Source: Proteles cristata cristata
Lineage: Eukaryota > Chordata > Mammalia > Carnivora > Hyaenidae
Direction: 5' to 3'
Assembly (NCBI GenBank): GCA_017311185.1
Contig: JAESUZ010000771.1
Coordinates: 814,001 to 878,000, forward strand
DNA length: 64,000 nucleotides
Part shown: positions 36,192 to 47,200 of the stretch, piece by piece
Layout: every line of letters begins with the position of its first letter
Numbering within the stretch: the first letter of the stretch is position 1
The notes under the pieces: generated by a model
The model's input: only the letters and a program-made list of their open reading frames with translations
Databases searched by the model: none
Told to the model about the DNA's origin: nothing
Program-made: the position numbers and the translations under genes

Positions 36192-36453
36192 GCCATGGGC
36201 TGCAGGTGCAATGATCATATCATGAACTCTCCCTGGGTCTTGTTTTCACTTGTTCAAGATTCAAAGTCCAGTTGGGAGCCTTCCAGTTGGTTGACTTAGG
36301 CCAAGTACTTACCCCTGAGCTGTGAAGAAGTGTGAGAGAGGATGAATAACCTTCTCCAGATGCCATAACGAGGGTAGAGCCTCAGTCTACCAATATTGCC
36401 CACAGTAGGGGACCATGCAGAAATAGGAAGATGATTTAAAAACCAGGTGGCTG

Positions 36454-36687
36454 GGGGCGCCTGGGTGGCTTAGTCGGTTAAGCGTCCGACTTTCGCTTAG
36501 GTCATGATCTCGCGGTTCGTGGCTTCGAGCCCCGCGTTGGGCTCTGTGCTGACTGCCAGCTCAGAGCCTGGAGCCTGTTTCAGTCTGTGTCTCCCTCTCT
36601 CTCTCTGGCCCTCCCCTGCTCATGCTGTCTCTCTCTCTCTCCTAGAAATAAATAAAAAACATTTAAAAAAAAATAAAAAATAAAAAT
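36454..36687 (+). mobile_element. SINEC, young subfamily, with 16-bp target duplication
   Basis: Head 'ggggcgcctgggtggcttag', 'ctgactgccagctcagagcc', 'cctagaaataaataaaaaac'. The exact direct repeat AAAAACCAGGTGGCTG lies at 36438-36453 and 36688-36703, so this is a recent, complete retrotransposition. Confidence 0.97.
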
Positions 36688-36973
36688 AAAAACCAGGTGG
36701 CTGACAATCCCTTCTCCAAATAGCTATTTTGTACTTGGAGACATAGAGACACAGGCATAAGTAAACAAAAAAGTTGGAAAGATAATGCACCAAACCAGTA
36801 GAATGCTGGTAAATTTTTAACAAAAGCTCCCTGAGAGAAAAGAAAAAAAAAACAAAAACTAGCCCTGATTTATGGTGCTCACCTGTTTCTGTTGTGTAAC
36901 TACTCTCACCATGCCCAATTTCAGATGTGATGTGATAGGACACAGGAATTTAGGAAGAGACACAGCATTTCCA

Positions 36974-37032
36974 TATATATATATATAAATATATATTTAT
37001 ATATGTACATAAATTTATGTAAATATATATAT
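36974..37032. repeat. AT-rich (TA)n simple repeat
   Basis: Alternating TATATA and AAATATATAT blocks. No gene signal. Confidence 0.85.
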
Positions 37033-37153
37033 AATCAATGTGAATAACCTCAAAAGACAATAGGAAAATGCAGTGAAATAATGAGGAAGTGATGAATTTT
37101 GAGTATTTGTCACTTTTGCTTTAATAGAATTTATTTGTGAGTTTTAGATTTAA

Positions 37154-37368
37154 TTAAAAATTTTTTTTAATGTTTTATTTATTTTTGAGAGAGAGAGAGA
37201 CAGCATGAGCAGGGGAGGGTCAGAGAGAGAGGGAGACACAGAATCCGAAACAGGCTCCAGGATCTGTGCTAGCTGTCAGCACAGAGCCCAATGCAGGGCT
37301 CGAACCCATGAACTGTGAGATCATGACCTGAGCCGAAGTCAGACGCTGACTGAGCCACCCAGGCACCC
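37154..37368 (-). mobile_element. SINEC
   Basis: 'tttatttatttttgagagag', 'tagctgtcagcacagagccc', head 'gagccacccaggcacccc'. Flanked by TAGATTTAATT on both sides. Confidence 0.94.
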
Positions 37369-37552
37369 CTAGATTTAATTTTTAATCAAAGCTGTGTTTC
37401 ACACCTGGAATATACAATTCCAGACAACTTAGCAGATGTCTCTTATGAACCAGTGTGAGGCGTCAGCACCCAATAGCACTAAATGTCTCAGTGTTTTTCT
37501 CTGATGCTGGGGAAGGCATGCTTTTATTCATTTATTTTGTACTTTATATTAT

Positions 37553-37742
37553 TTTTATTTTATTTTATTTTATTTTATTTTATTTTATTTTATTTATTTT
37601 ATTTTATTTTATTTTATTTTTAAGTAGGCTTCACACCCAGTGTGGAGCCCAATGCAGGGCTTCAACACATGGCTATGAGATGAAGACCTGGGCTGAGACC
37701 AAGAGTCAGACACTCAACTGACTGGGACATCCAGGTGCACTA
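37553..37742 (-). mobile_element. Short SINEC variant with an expanded (TTTTA)n tail
   Basis: A (TTTTA)n pentanucleotide microsatellite at about 37553-37620 leads into 'taagtaggcttcacacccag' and 'tgactgggacatccaggtgc', the reverse of the short SINEC form. The direct repeat TACTTTATATTAT lies at 37540-37552 and 37743-37755. Confidence 0.9.
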
Positions 37743-38369
37743 TACTTTATATTATGTTTAAATGATACATTAGGAGTGCATTAGCTTTTTTCTTTTTAAC
37801 TGTATGTGTTTTCAAATAGGAATTTAATTAAAAAAATAAACAAATCCACAAAACCGTTGGCCCTTGTTTCTCCACTCCTATTCATGCACAGTCAACTGGC
37901 TTCCCTGACCTCAGTCAGAACCTCCTCCAGCTGACTTATGCAAAAGGCTGCCAGATTATGATTTCTAAAATACAACTCTAGCTGTCCCACTCTGCAAAAT
38001 CTTCAGTCACATGGAGTCCAGATTCTCAGGCAGGGTTTGAGCTCTACTTCCTTTCCAAACGTCTTCCATTCCTCCACCTCTTGCAGCGGCTTTCAAACCC
38101 TTCTGGAGAGGGAGAGCCCATGGTCCACGAGGTGGGGGTTAGGGCAGCCGAGGGCCTGTGGAGAGGACAGCGCTTGAGGCTCCAGCTCTGCTTCCATCAC
38201 AGCAGCTGTTGCTTCTATTTCACATACTCCAGGTAAGATTTCATTTGGGGGTAAAAGCGCACTCTGTTGCTAAAAAAAAAACAACAGTGTTTACAACAAA
38301 CCCTTTTAGTCCCACAGCATGCCTCATCCCAGTCCGGTACTCTCAAATCTGTATGTTTTCCTGAGGCAT

Positions 38370-38496
38370 TTCCTGTGTTCATTTACTTCACTGACGGTTG
38401 ACTATTTCCTATGTGCTGGACACAGGGCATAAAGCAGTGGACAGACAGACTGTCCCTCCCTGGAGAGCTTACAGTTAAGAAGAATTATTATAAAGG
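38370..38496 (-). repeat. L2 LINE fossil fragment
   Basis: Antisense L2 3' pattern: 'ttcctatgtgctggacacag', 'ataaagcagtggacagacag', 'ctggagagcttacagttaag'. Confidence 0.65.
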
Positions 38497-38692
38497 GGCA
38501 CCTGGGTGGCTCAGTCTAAGCATCCTACTTCAGCTCAGGTCATAATCTCATAGTTTGTGAGTTCAAGTCCCACATTGGGCTCACTGCTGTCAGCGCAGAG
38601 CCTGCTTCAATCCTCTCCCTCTCTCTCTGCCCATCCCCCCACGCTGCACTCTTCCTCAAAAACAAATAAACATTAAAAAAAATTTTTTTAAA
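38497..38692 (+). mobile_element. SINEC
   Basis: Head 'ggcacctgggtggctcagtc', 'gctgtcagcgcagagcctgc', tail 'caaataaacattaaaa'. Confidence 0.92.
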
Positions 38693-38732
38693 GGAATGAC
38701 AATAGATATTTGAAGAAATAAAAAACAGTTCC

Positions 38733-38840
38733 GAGGTGCCTGACTGGTTCAGTAAGTAGAGCACATGATGGTGACTCTTGATCATGAGGTCGGGAGTTTA
38801 AGCACCACATTGGGGGTAGAGTTTATTTAAAAAAAAACAA
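38733..38840 (+). mobile_element. Short SINEC variant
   Basis: 'gaggtgcctgactggttcag', 'gatcatgaggtcgggagttt', 'ccacattgggggtagagttt' and an A-rich tail. Same short form as the copy at 34826. Confidence 0.8.
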
Positions 38841-39485
38841 AAGCAAAACAACGACACACACACAAAAAACGCCTTTCCCTTCCCTCTCCTCACCCATCCT
38901 TTGAGGTTTATCTCGGAGGCCATGAATTTTACAAAATCTTTTGATCGGACTTTCCTACTGACGAGAATAATTCCCGTCTCCATGTAACTGTATGTCAAGG
39001 CTGTTTGCTGTTTTCCTGTCCAGCATCCATTCCTTGACCTTCTGGTGGTAGTACTGGAACAGTCTTTGGTAAACCACCTCTCCATTCCCTCCTCTCCTAG
39101 CTCAGTAGGTTCCAGTTGGACTCTGGTAGTGGGCAAGTGACCCAGGCCAGATTGATTGGCATGTGAAAGTCCCCCCTTCCCCCCATAGCCACAATGATTG
39201 GTTCAGGTTGGGTGACCCCTTTGGCTACAGAGGTTAGATAAATGATCCCAGATGACCCATAGGGAATCCAAGACATGGGTAGGATGTTCAGGAAACAGAT
39301 GCTGTCTTTCTCCCTGAACTTAAGCCTGAAAAATTATAGACCCAGAATTTTTGACAACAATCTTATGCTGTGGACGGTGAAGCCAGCATGGAGTAAAGTA
39401 GAGCTAGATGATGGGAAGAGACAGGGTCTTTGTGATACTGAATGCCTGTGTCAAGCCACATCTAAAGCCTAACCTCTGTTTTTGT

Positions 39486-39706
39486 TTTTTTTTTTTAATG
39501 TTTTATTTATTTCTGAGCGAGAGAGAGAGAGACAGTGTGAGCAGGGGAGGATCAGAGAGAGAGGGAGATACAGAATCTGAAGCAGGCTCCAGGCTCTGAG
39601 CTAGCTGTCAGCACAGAGCCCGACATGGGGCTTGAACCCAAGAACCAGGAGATCATGACCTGAGCCGAAGTTGGATGCTTAACCGACTGAGCCACCCATG
39701 AGCCCC
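39486..39706 (-). mobile_element. SINEC
   Basis: 'tttatttatttctgagcgag', 'tagctgtcagcacagagccc', head 'gactgagccacccatgagcc'. Confidence 0.92.
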
Positions 39707-40239
39707 ATAAAGCCTGGGCTCTGGATATTTTAGTTCCTCAATAAATTTCCCCTTTTGCTCAAGTATTCTTAAGTGAGATTTTCTAGAACATTGAGTAATT
39801 AGCAATGGCAGAGCAACTGTATCCTCTCTAAAGGTAAAGGCAAGTATTTCTCTGACTCCAGCCCATCTGCTATGAAGGAGCTTTGCTCTCAAGATTTATT
39901 TATTTATTTAATTATATTAATTAATTTCTCAAGTTCTCTCCAGTAAGTTCTAGAGTCCCCAGAAGACTCATCCGTGTGGTCAGCAAGCTAATACTCTGCC
40001 ATGTCCTTCTCTCTCACTAGGCTCCGTGAGGTGAGGAAGGTCCCCTCTTCTGCACAAACTGAGAGTGTTAATCCTGTCTTGGCCATCCAGCAAAGCAGCT
40101 GAAAAATAGTCAATATTGTGGTCAATGATCAACTCACCTTCTTAAGGCACTTATGGTTTGGGTCCAGGGAGTCGAGGTCACCTATGCCCCATTCAAGGGC
40201 ACAAGACTGCTGCACCTGCACCTTTGTCTTCATAGCTCC

Positions 40240-40430
40240 ATTTATGGGGCACTTGTTTTATATCAGGCACTATGCTGGGCATCTTACACCCATTCTCATA
40301 TGGGATCCTCATAGCAATCTGAGGAATGGAGGTAATTACTATATCCCCATTGAACACAAGAGAAAATTGAAGCTCAGTTCAAGACTGAGTCAAGACTCCG
40401 CAGTTAGTAATTGACAGAACGGGATTCCAA
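40240..40430 (-). repeat. MIR SINE fossil
   Basis: Antisense MIR: 'tatatcaggcactatgctgg', 'ggatcctcatagcaatctga', 'aaaattgaagctcagttcaa'. Confidence 0.8.
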
Positions 40431-40559
40431 AACATACTTAATCATTGCCACGGATTGGGTGGATGGGCAGGTAGTGAGCTAATGGAGGACCTAAAGCGGG
40501 ACGAAGAAACATTTGGGACTGTAGGAAATTGAAACCATGACTTCAGAAGCTGCTTGGCG

Positions 40560-41290
40560 TGAAATTGGGGACGGTCCCGGGGCCCAGCTAGAACCGCTGG
40601 GTGCCACGCGGTGACCCAGGTGGCCACGGGATTTTCCGCGCACAGGGAGTGGGGCTTGCCAGGTGGGGGAGGCTGGCGGGGCGGGGCTTCCCTGGGCCCG
40701 CCCCTTCCCCAGGTGAGGCGCCAAGAGACCTGGGCGCGACCGGATGATGCGCCCCCGCAATGCTTGAGCAGTGTAGGGTGCCTGGCTGTGGGGTTGTCGG
40801 GCCAGGCCTGCTTGGTGCCTCGGGACTGGCCCGGCCGGCCGGGCCTTTGGCGGGGGTGTTGGAGGAGGGTGCCGCGCCCTGCCCAGCCCAGGTGTCGTCT
40901 CCGGGGGCGGAGTTTGGGAACCCGGCTGCGGGAGATTCCCAACCCGACTGGCCGGCGGACGTCGAGGGACAGAAGCGGACGAGACCAGGCACAGCCAGGC
41001 GGCTCCGGGAACTCACAGAGCAGGTAAAGGCGCAGGGTCGCCGGCATGTTCTCCCGAAACCACAGGAGCCGGGTCACCGTGGCCCGGGGCTCCGCCCTGG
41101 AGATGGAGTTCAAACGCGGCCGCTTCCGACTCAGCCTCTTCAGCGACCAGCCGGAGGTGAGACCCGCGTCCCTGCCTCCCCCAGCCCCGCGCTCCAGCAG
41201 CCCCGGCTGCCCCGGCCCCCCGCCCCCGCCCCAGCCCGCGCGTACGCGGAGGGGCGGAGACGCGGAGGTCTGGGTCCTAACCGGTTGTTG
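40560..41290. promoter_or_regulatory. RTKN: CpG island promoter of RTKN
   Basis: Dense CpG stretch around the first RTKN start codon at 41046, extending about 480 bases upstream, TATA-less. Large open frames on both strands here are composition artefacts. Confidence 0.65.
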
Positions 41291-44200
41291 ACTTCAAAAG
41301 TGAGGCGCGGACCGTCTGAAAGTTAATCGAACCCGTGCCACCCCAGACACTCCCTGAGCGGTTGGGATGACTTGCCTCTGCCGGGAAAAACTCCGGTTTG
41401 GCTTCAGTTGAAGGGTCTGCAGGCTCGATTCCCAAAATGTGCCTGGACCCGGCCCATCCGAGGCATCCCACCGCCAAGGGCCCCATAAAGCTCGGACTCA
41501 ACTTTGGCTCCCGCTTCTTCCTCGGCCGCCAGCCCTGTCTTACAACCTGTCTCAACCATCCAGGGCAGCCTTCGTCACCAATTCGACTTCTAGGCCCGGT
41601 CTGACCACTTCGCTGAAGCCCTCCCCAGCTGCCTGTGCCCCTGTAGGGCTGGGAGAGTGTGTTAAAAGGTAGTCCCTTTTAATGATTTGGGCGTTTACCA
41701 CACCAAAATGTTGTAGTCCAGTCTCTAGTCACAATTTCCTCCCCCGGCCCACAGCTCTACCCCCTTACCTGATCTGAGCCCTACCTGTAACTCTCCATAG
41801 AGGCTCGGGAGCGGCTGAACGTTGTGGGCCTGAGCTAGGACAGAGAGGGCAGTAGAGACACAAAAAGGCTGTCCCCAAGGTCACCTCTCCCTCCCTGCAG
41901 GACCTGGAAAGGGTTAAGTGAGGGGGCCTTCCTCCCGCCCCCCTCTCCCTCCGGGCCGGGATTCCAGGCCTGGCTTCTGCCCTTTCCCCCCCAGCCTGCC
42001 CAGAACAAAGGCCCTTTCACATCCACGTCCCGGTGTCCCTGGCCTTCTCTGACTCAGAAGCTGGTGGACCTGGGGTAGAGGGGCTTTGTTGGGTCCCTCA
42101 CCAGCAACCCAGTGTGTGACCAGCGTGGGGGGAGGGAGAGGCAAGGCCTAGGGACCAGGAGGAGGGGCCTGTGGGCTGGGGCCGCCCCCGGGATAAGTTG
42201 GGCCTTCGGGGCCAGCGCAGAGGAGCCGGGGCGGAGTCGCAGGGCCCGCAGGCCGCCGAGGGGAGTGTGACTCCGTGGGCCGGGAGGTGGGGGGGCGGGG
42301 GGGCAATGCTGCAGCTGGCTGGGAATCGGGGCTGGTTTCCTGTCTGGAAGGGAAGGGGCCCGCAGAGGGGAGCGGGGGCAGCCCCAGACAGGCACACCCC
42401 TGCCTTTCTCCCGCCCTCTCCTCCCTTCTGCTGGAAAAGCGAGGTAATTGTGAGCCCAGGGTGGGGCGGGCTGGATAAGGGCCCCAAGTTGGAAGAGGTG
42501 GCCCTGGCGGTTGGACCCAGTGTACCCCCTTTGTCCTGCTCCCTGGGCTCACTTTCCGCTCAAGTCCTCACTTCCATCCCTCTTCTTTTGAGAGTGAGAT
42601 CCCCTCTCGGAAAGCTCTGACCGCCTGCCCAAACCCACAGCTCTGTAAAACCTGCTGAGCGTCCCCTCCCTGCCCCCTTCCAGCTGTGCCTGCCCCTCAC
42701 GCCCTCCGGCACACAGATTCTCTGTCCACCAGGCCAGGGATGTGGGCGGGGGCTGGGGAGGCGCTAGAGTCGGAATGAAAGGGCCTTTTTCTTCCACAGC
42801 TGGGAGAACAGCTGCCACCAAAGCAAGACTGGACACTCTGTGCCCAGAGCCCCCTCTGCAGCTGGCCTCCCTTCCTGGGACCCTGCTCATTCTCACCTCG
42901 CTTTCCTTCCTTCTCGTGCCTGGCTCCCACCAGGGCTCTGGAACAGTGGTAGGCAAGGGGAATTTGTCACAGCAGCGAGAGGGGCATAGCAGGAGTGCAG
43001 AGGGACAGGGGCAGCCTCTGCCCTCCGCCCACCTCTTTCAAGACCGGGCGAGCAGCAGGAGGAGGAATTGTGGAGCAGCGTGGTGCCTGCCCAGCACCCC
43101 TCCTCTGGAGGGGTCCACAAGGGAAGGGGCAGTGGGGGCACAAAGATGCAGGACAGATTGCACATCCTGGAGGACCTGAATATGCTCTACATTCGACAGA
43201 TGGCGCTCAGCCTGGAGGTAACGCCCCCGCCCCCGTAGTACACCTCCTGTGCATGCACCCCAGCCTCAGTTTGCCCCCCGCCCACCCCTGCTGGGGCTGA
43301 GGAGGGAGGGTGGGACCTTCTCAAAGTGGGGAGAGGGCCAGGTGGGCCTGTATGCCTTGCGTCAGACGCTGTGTGTGGACTTAGGCTCAGTTCTGGCGAG
43401 CAGAGCATTATGTTGGCACGAGAGTCTTTACACCTGTTTCTGAAAGCTCTGTGGGTGGGTGTGGATGTGTGTTTTGGGCCTGAGAGGGTCATTTAGGTGT
43501 GGGAAGAAGAGAGGACTTTGATGTAAGAGAGGTCTGTAGGAAGGATGTGGCCTTGCTAGAGAAGGGGAAGGAGGCTCTGCAGCAGGATGTAAGAATTCTG
43601 TTGGCCCTGGAGATAGCAGAGAGCTATTTGTTCACTTATTTATTCTTTTTGTTTTTTAATGTTTTATTTATTTTTAGGAGAGAGACAGCGTGAGCAGGGG
43701 AGGGTCAGAGAGAGAGGGAGTCACAGGCTGAAACAGGCTCCAGACTCTGAGCTGGCAGTCAGCACAGAGCCCGACGTGGGGCTCGAACCCACGAACCGTG
43801 AGATCGTGACCCAAGCGAAAGTCGGACACTTAACCGACTAAGCCACCCAGGCGCCCCTATTCTTAAACACCTTTACTGAATACCTCCTATATGCCAGGCT
43901 CCTTTCTAGACCATGGGATACCTCAGTGAACCAGACAGGAAAGGCCCATTCACCTGGGGGAACATGTAAACATGCAAACACATAAATCATCTCACATAGT
44001 GAAATGATGGTGAAGATGGGGATGTAACACACATCAGGTAGGGAAGGCAGCGCTCAGTGTGGAGGTCAGAGAAAGTCTCTGTGATGATATCATGAGCTGA
44101 GACCTGAAGGATATGGAGATATGTGAAGACTGGACGAAGGGCTTTCCAGACAGGGTGTAGCAAGGAAGACTCTCAAATGAGGATGTGTTCTAGTTCCAGT

Positions 44201-47200
44201 GTGGCTGGAACATAGTACTTGGGGCTGAGGTCATGGACAGGGCCCAGATTATGCAGGGTCCCGAAGGCCCTGACAAGGCATGTAGATTTTACTCTAGCTA
44301 GGTATGCTGTTGGCCCATGCAAGGTTTTATTTTACACATTTAATGTAATTACATGTTTAATGTTTATTTATTTTTGACACACAGAGAGTGACAGAGCATG
44401 AGTGGGCGAGGAGCAGAAAGAGGGGGAGACACAGAATTCGAAGCAGGTTCCAGGCTCTGAGCTGTCAGCACAGAGTCCGACACGGGGCTTGAACTCACGA
44501 ATTGCAAGATCACGATGTTGCAATGTTTTAAAATAATGACTTCTGTGGACAATAGGGGTTGGTAGTAGCAGAAAGGAGAGTTGGCAAGGGGAGTAGCAGA
44601 AGACCACTGGACAGCAAGTTGTTACAGTCTTAGGGGAGTGAACATGGTGGTGTGGAAGAAACCGCTCATGGTGGAGACAGAGTAGGGGCTGGATTACAAA
44701 TGATAGTGCTAGATCTGACAGGGCTTGTTGATGGGTTGGACATGAGGGCTGGACACTGATGGATTTGCCTCACAGCAAAGGGCGTCCCAGGTGCATGGCT
44801 AAGCAGCTGAGTGGTGTGGGCGTTTACTGAGATGGGGAGGGAGAAGGAAACGATGCAGGTGACCGCTTGGACAAGGCAGGGGTTTGCTGCAGGGGAAGGT
44901 CAGAGGTGGGATTGTAAAGAGAGCACGTCCTTTGGCACAAATTGTGCAGGTTGGTTCTTTCACAAGGGTGCTAGGCAGAGAGGCAGGAGCCTTGGCCTGG
45001 TTTGGGGCTACAAACCTTTGGAGGGGACACCTTTATCTAACTTGTTTCCCTGGAGAGGGTCACCTTTTTATAATATGCAGAAAAATGCTTAATGAGCCCA
45101 TTGAGACTCTAATACCATCTATTGTTCTGTGTTGGCACGTGGGATAAAACCTAGTCATCTGCACTGTCCATGTTACTAGTTACATGTGACTATTTAAATG
45201 TATAATTTAGTTAATTAAAATGAAATAAACAATTTACTTCCTTGGTTGCTCTAGCCACATTTCAAAACGGCTACTGAACATGTCCATCATTACAGGAGTT
45301 ACTATTGAACAGAGATGGTCTAGGTATTTAAATGTTTAAATTCTGCACTGTCCTGTGCTCTCTTCCCCCATGTAATTTTTCTTCATGGGAAGTCTGTCCA
45401 AGTTCTGGAGCAGAGGAGGCTGCTCAGATTTCACTTTGAAATCTCTTCCTCAGCTATAGGTTGAGGGTGCTGTGTTCTTTCTCCACCAAACTCAGCGGTC
45501 TACTTCCCTCACCCCCTCACTCAAGAGAGAGATCCACTGATATTTCAGAGAATGCTAAGAGAGGTACTCATGGAAGAGTAAATCCAAGAAGACTTTCTGG
45601 AGGAAGCAACTTAAGCTGCAAGTAAAGGGGAGGTGGGAGTGAGGGAAAGGTTGTTTTTAAATATGTGCTGGGCCAAGGAAGTAATTAGACTTTCCCACTT
45701 AATTTTCAAACAATACTATGAAGGAGGAGGAACGCTCCCTAGTTTATAGTTTCCAGAGGCTAAGTTCTCACAGCTAGTCAAATTCCCAAGTCAAGGTTTG
45801 GATTTAGCCCCAGTGGAGATTCTGAAGGGAACAGAGGTGATGAGAAACAGAGCAGTAAGTCAGGGACAGAAAAGAATGGGAGGGAGGGACAGGAAGATGT
45901 CCACGGAGGGCTTAATGTGTGCTGGGCTTCTGCCCATGACTCATCCTCCTTCAGCCCCTTGGGCCTTGACCCAAGTCCAGCTGACATCCAACTCTGGGCT
46001 CTTTCCCAGGAGAGTCTGGAGAAAATGCCTGCTTGGAGGAGAAAGGGGTGTGTGGGTGGGGAGGGGGAGACAAGAAGCTATCCTTGAGGTGGGGAGATGG
46101 GGGCAAAACACAGGGATCTAGAAACAGTGCCAGGATTCCTGAGATGGTCTGCCCAAAGGGAGGAGGCTGGATTTCTAGGGTCCTCTCCTCCCTGGAGCTC
46201 TGGGAGATGGATTTGGGGCCAGAGTGGACTGGGGGATGAGAGCAGGCTCATTTTGGCTGAGCCCAGAGACTTTTCTATGGCCCCAGTTATTCCAACTTAC
46301 ATACTCTCCTCCTCCCCCATGCTTCTGGGCAAGGGGTCACCTTGGAGGGCAACCGCAAAGCAGGAGGGGCCTCTGGCCTCCTGCAGCTCTAGCGAACCAA
46401 GGCCAAAAAGCCCTTTCCAGTGCTATGTGGGAGCTCCGGGAGCCTTGCGCACTGGGTCTTCTGCTTGCTCCTGCTTGCGCAGCAGCTAGAGCCCGGAGCC
46501 ACCTAGCCCTGCCAGGCGCAGGGAGGGACCGCTTGCGCCCCGGGAGCCCCTCGACGACGTACCGGACCGCTCTCGCGGCAGTTGGGAGCTGATGTCACCG
46601 GCGCTCCAAGCGCCATGGGCGGGCGGGAGCGCGCTTGCGACTCCCCGACTCCCCGGACCCAGCGCGCTGCCTGCGTTGGTGCCTCAGGCGCAATGGACAG
46701 GGCTAGGGAAGGATCCGTGAGTGTTGGGGCCCGGAGACTAGCCAGGAGGGGGCTTGAGGACGCCTCTCAGTGCCCTCCCTTCTCTCATCCATTTGTGGTG
46801 TTTGTGACAGAAGCAGCTGGATGCAGAATGGGATGGGGGTTGGCAAGCAAGAAAGCTTAGCAGAGGTGGGACCCTGGTGCAGACAGACATTGAAAGGTGG
46901 GGGTAGGGGCAGGAGCTGTGTAGTCTGGGAGGGCTTCCTGGTGGAGCGGGCATTGGGACCTGGTTGGCCTATATCTGAAGGGTCAGGAGGAGAAACAATG
47001 CTGGGAGAGGGGTCATGAGAGTCAGGTCTAGCTCATTGGTGGCCCAGGAAATAAATAGTGAAGGAGGAATGTTTTCAGGGAGGCTGGACAAGGCTTTTGA
47101 AAGCAGGAGTTTAGGGTGTTCAGGTCTTGGAGACTTGGAGGCTGGAGCCACCAGGGACAAAAGAAAGTGCCCCGTGTGAGAATTGGTGTGAGGGGAGAAG

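Larger units (their letters stand above)
31090..40550. other. Repeat-rich intergenic region between INO80B and RTKN
   Basis: About 9.5 kb without any supported exon. It is dominated by 14 SINEC copies, an interrupted L1 fossil, MIR and L2 fragments and simple repeats, each listed. Unassigned unique sequence remains at about 33.2-33.7, 36.2-36.45, 37.75-38.35 and 38.85-39.48 kb; nothing functional is evident there. Confidence 0.7.

Noticed and set aside
37553..37620. Regular short repeats that could suggest a CRISPR-like array
   Set aside because: It is a pentanucleotide microsatellite with no spacers, in a vertebrate genome.
40442..41113. 223-codon minus-strand open frame at the RTKN CpG island
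   Set aside because: Composition artefact of GC-rich promoter DNA; no family resemblance and no splice context.
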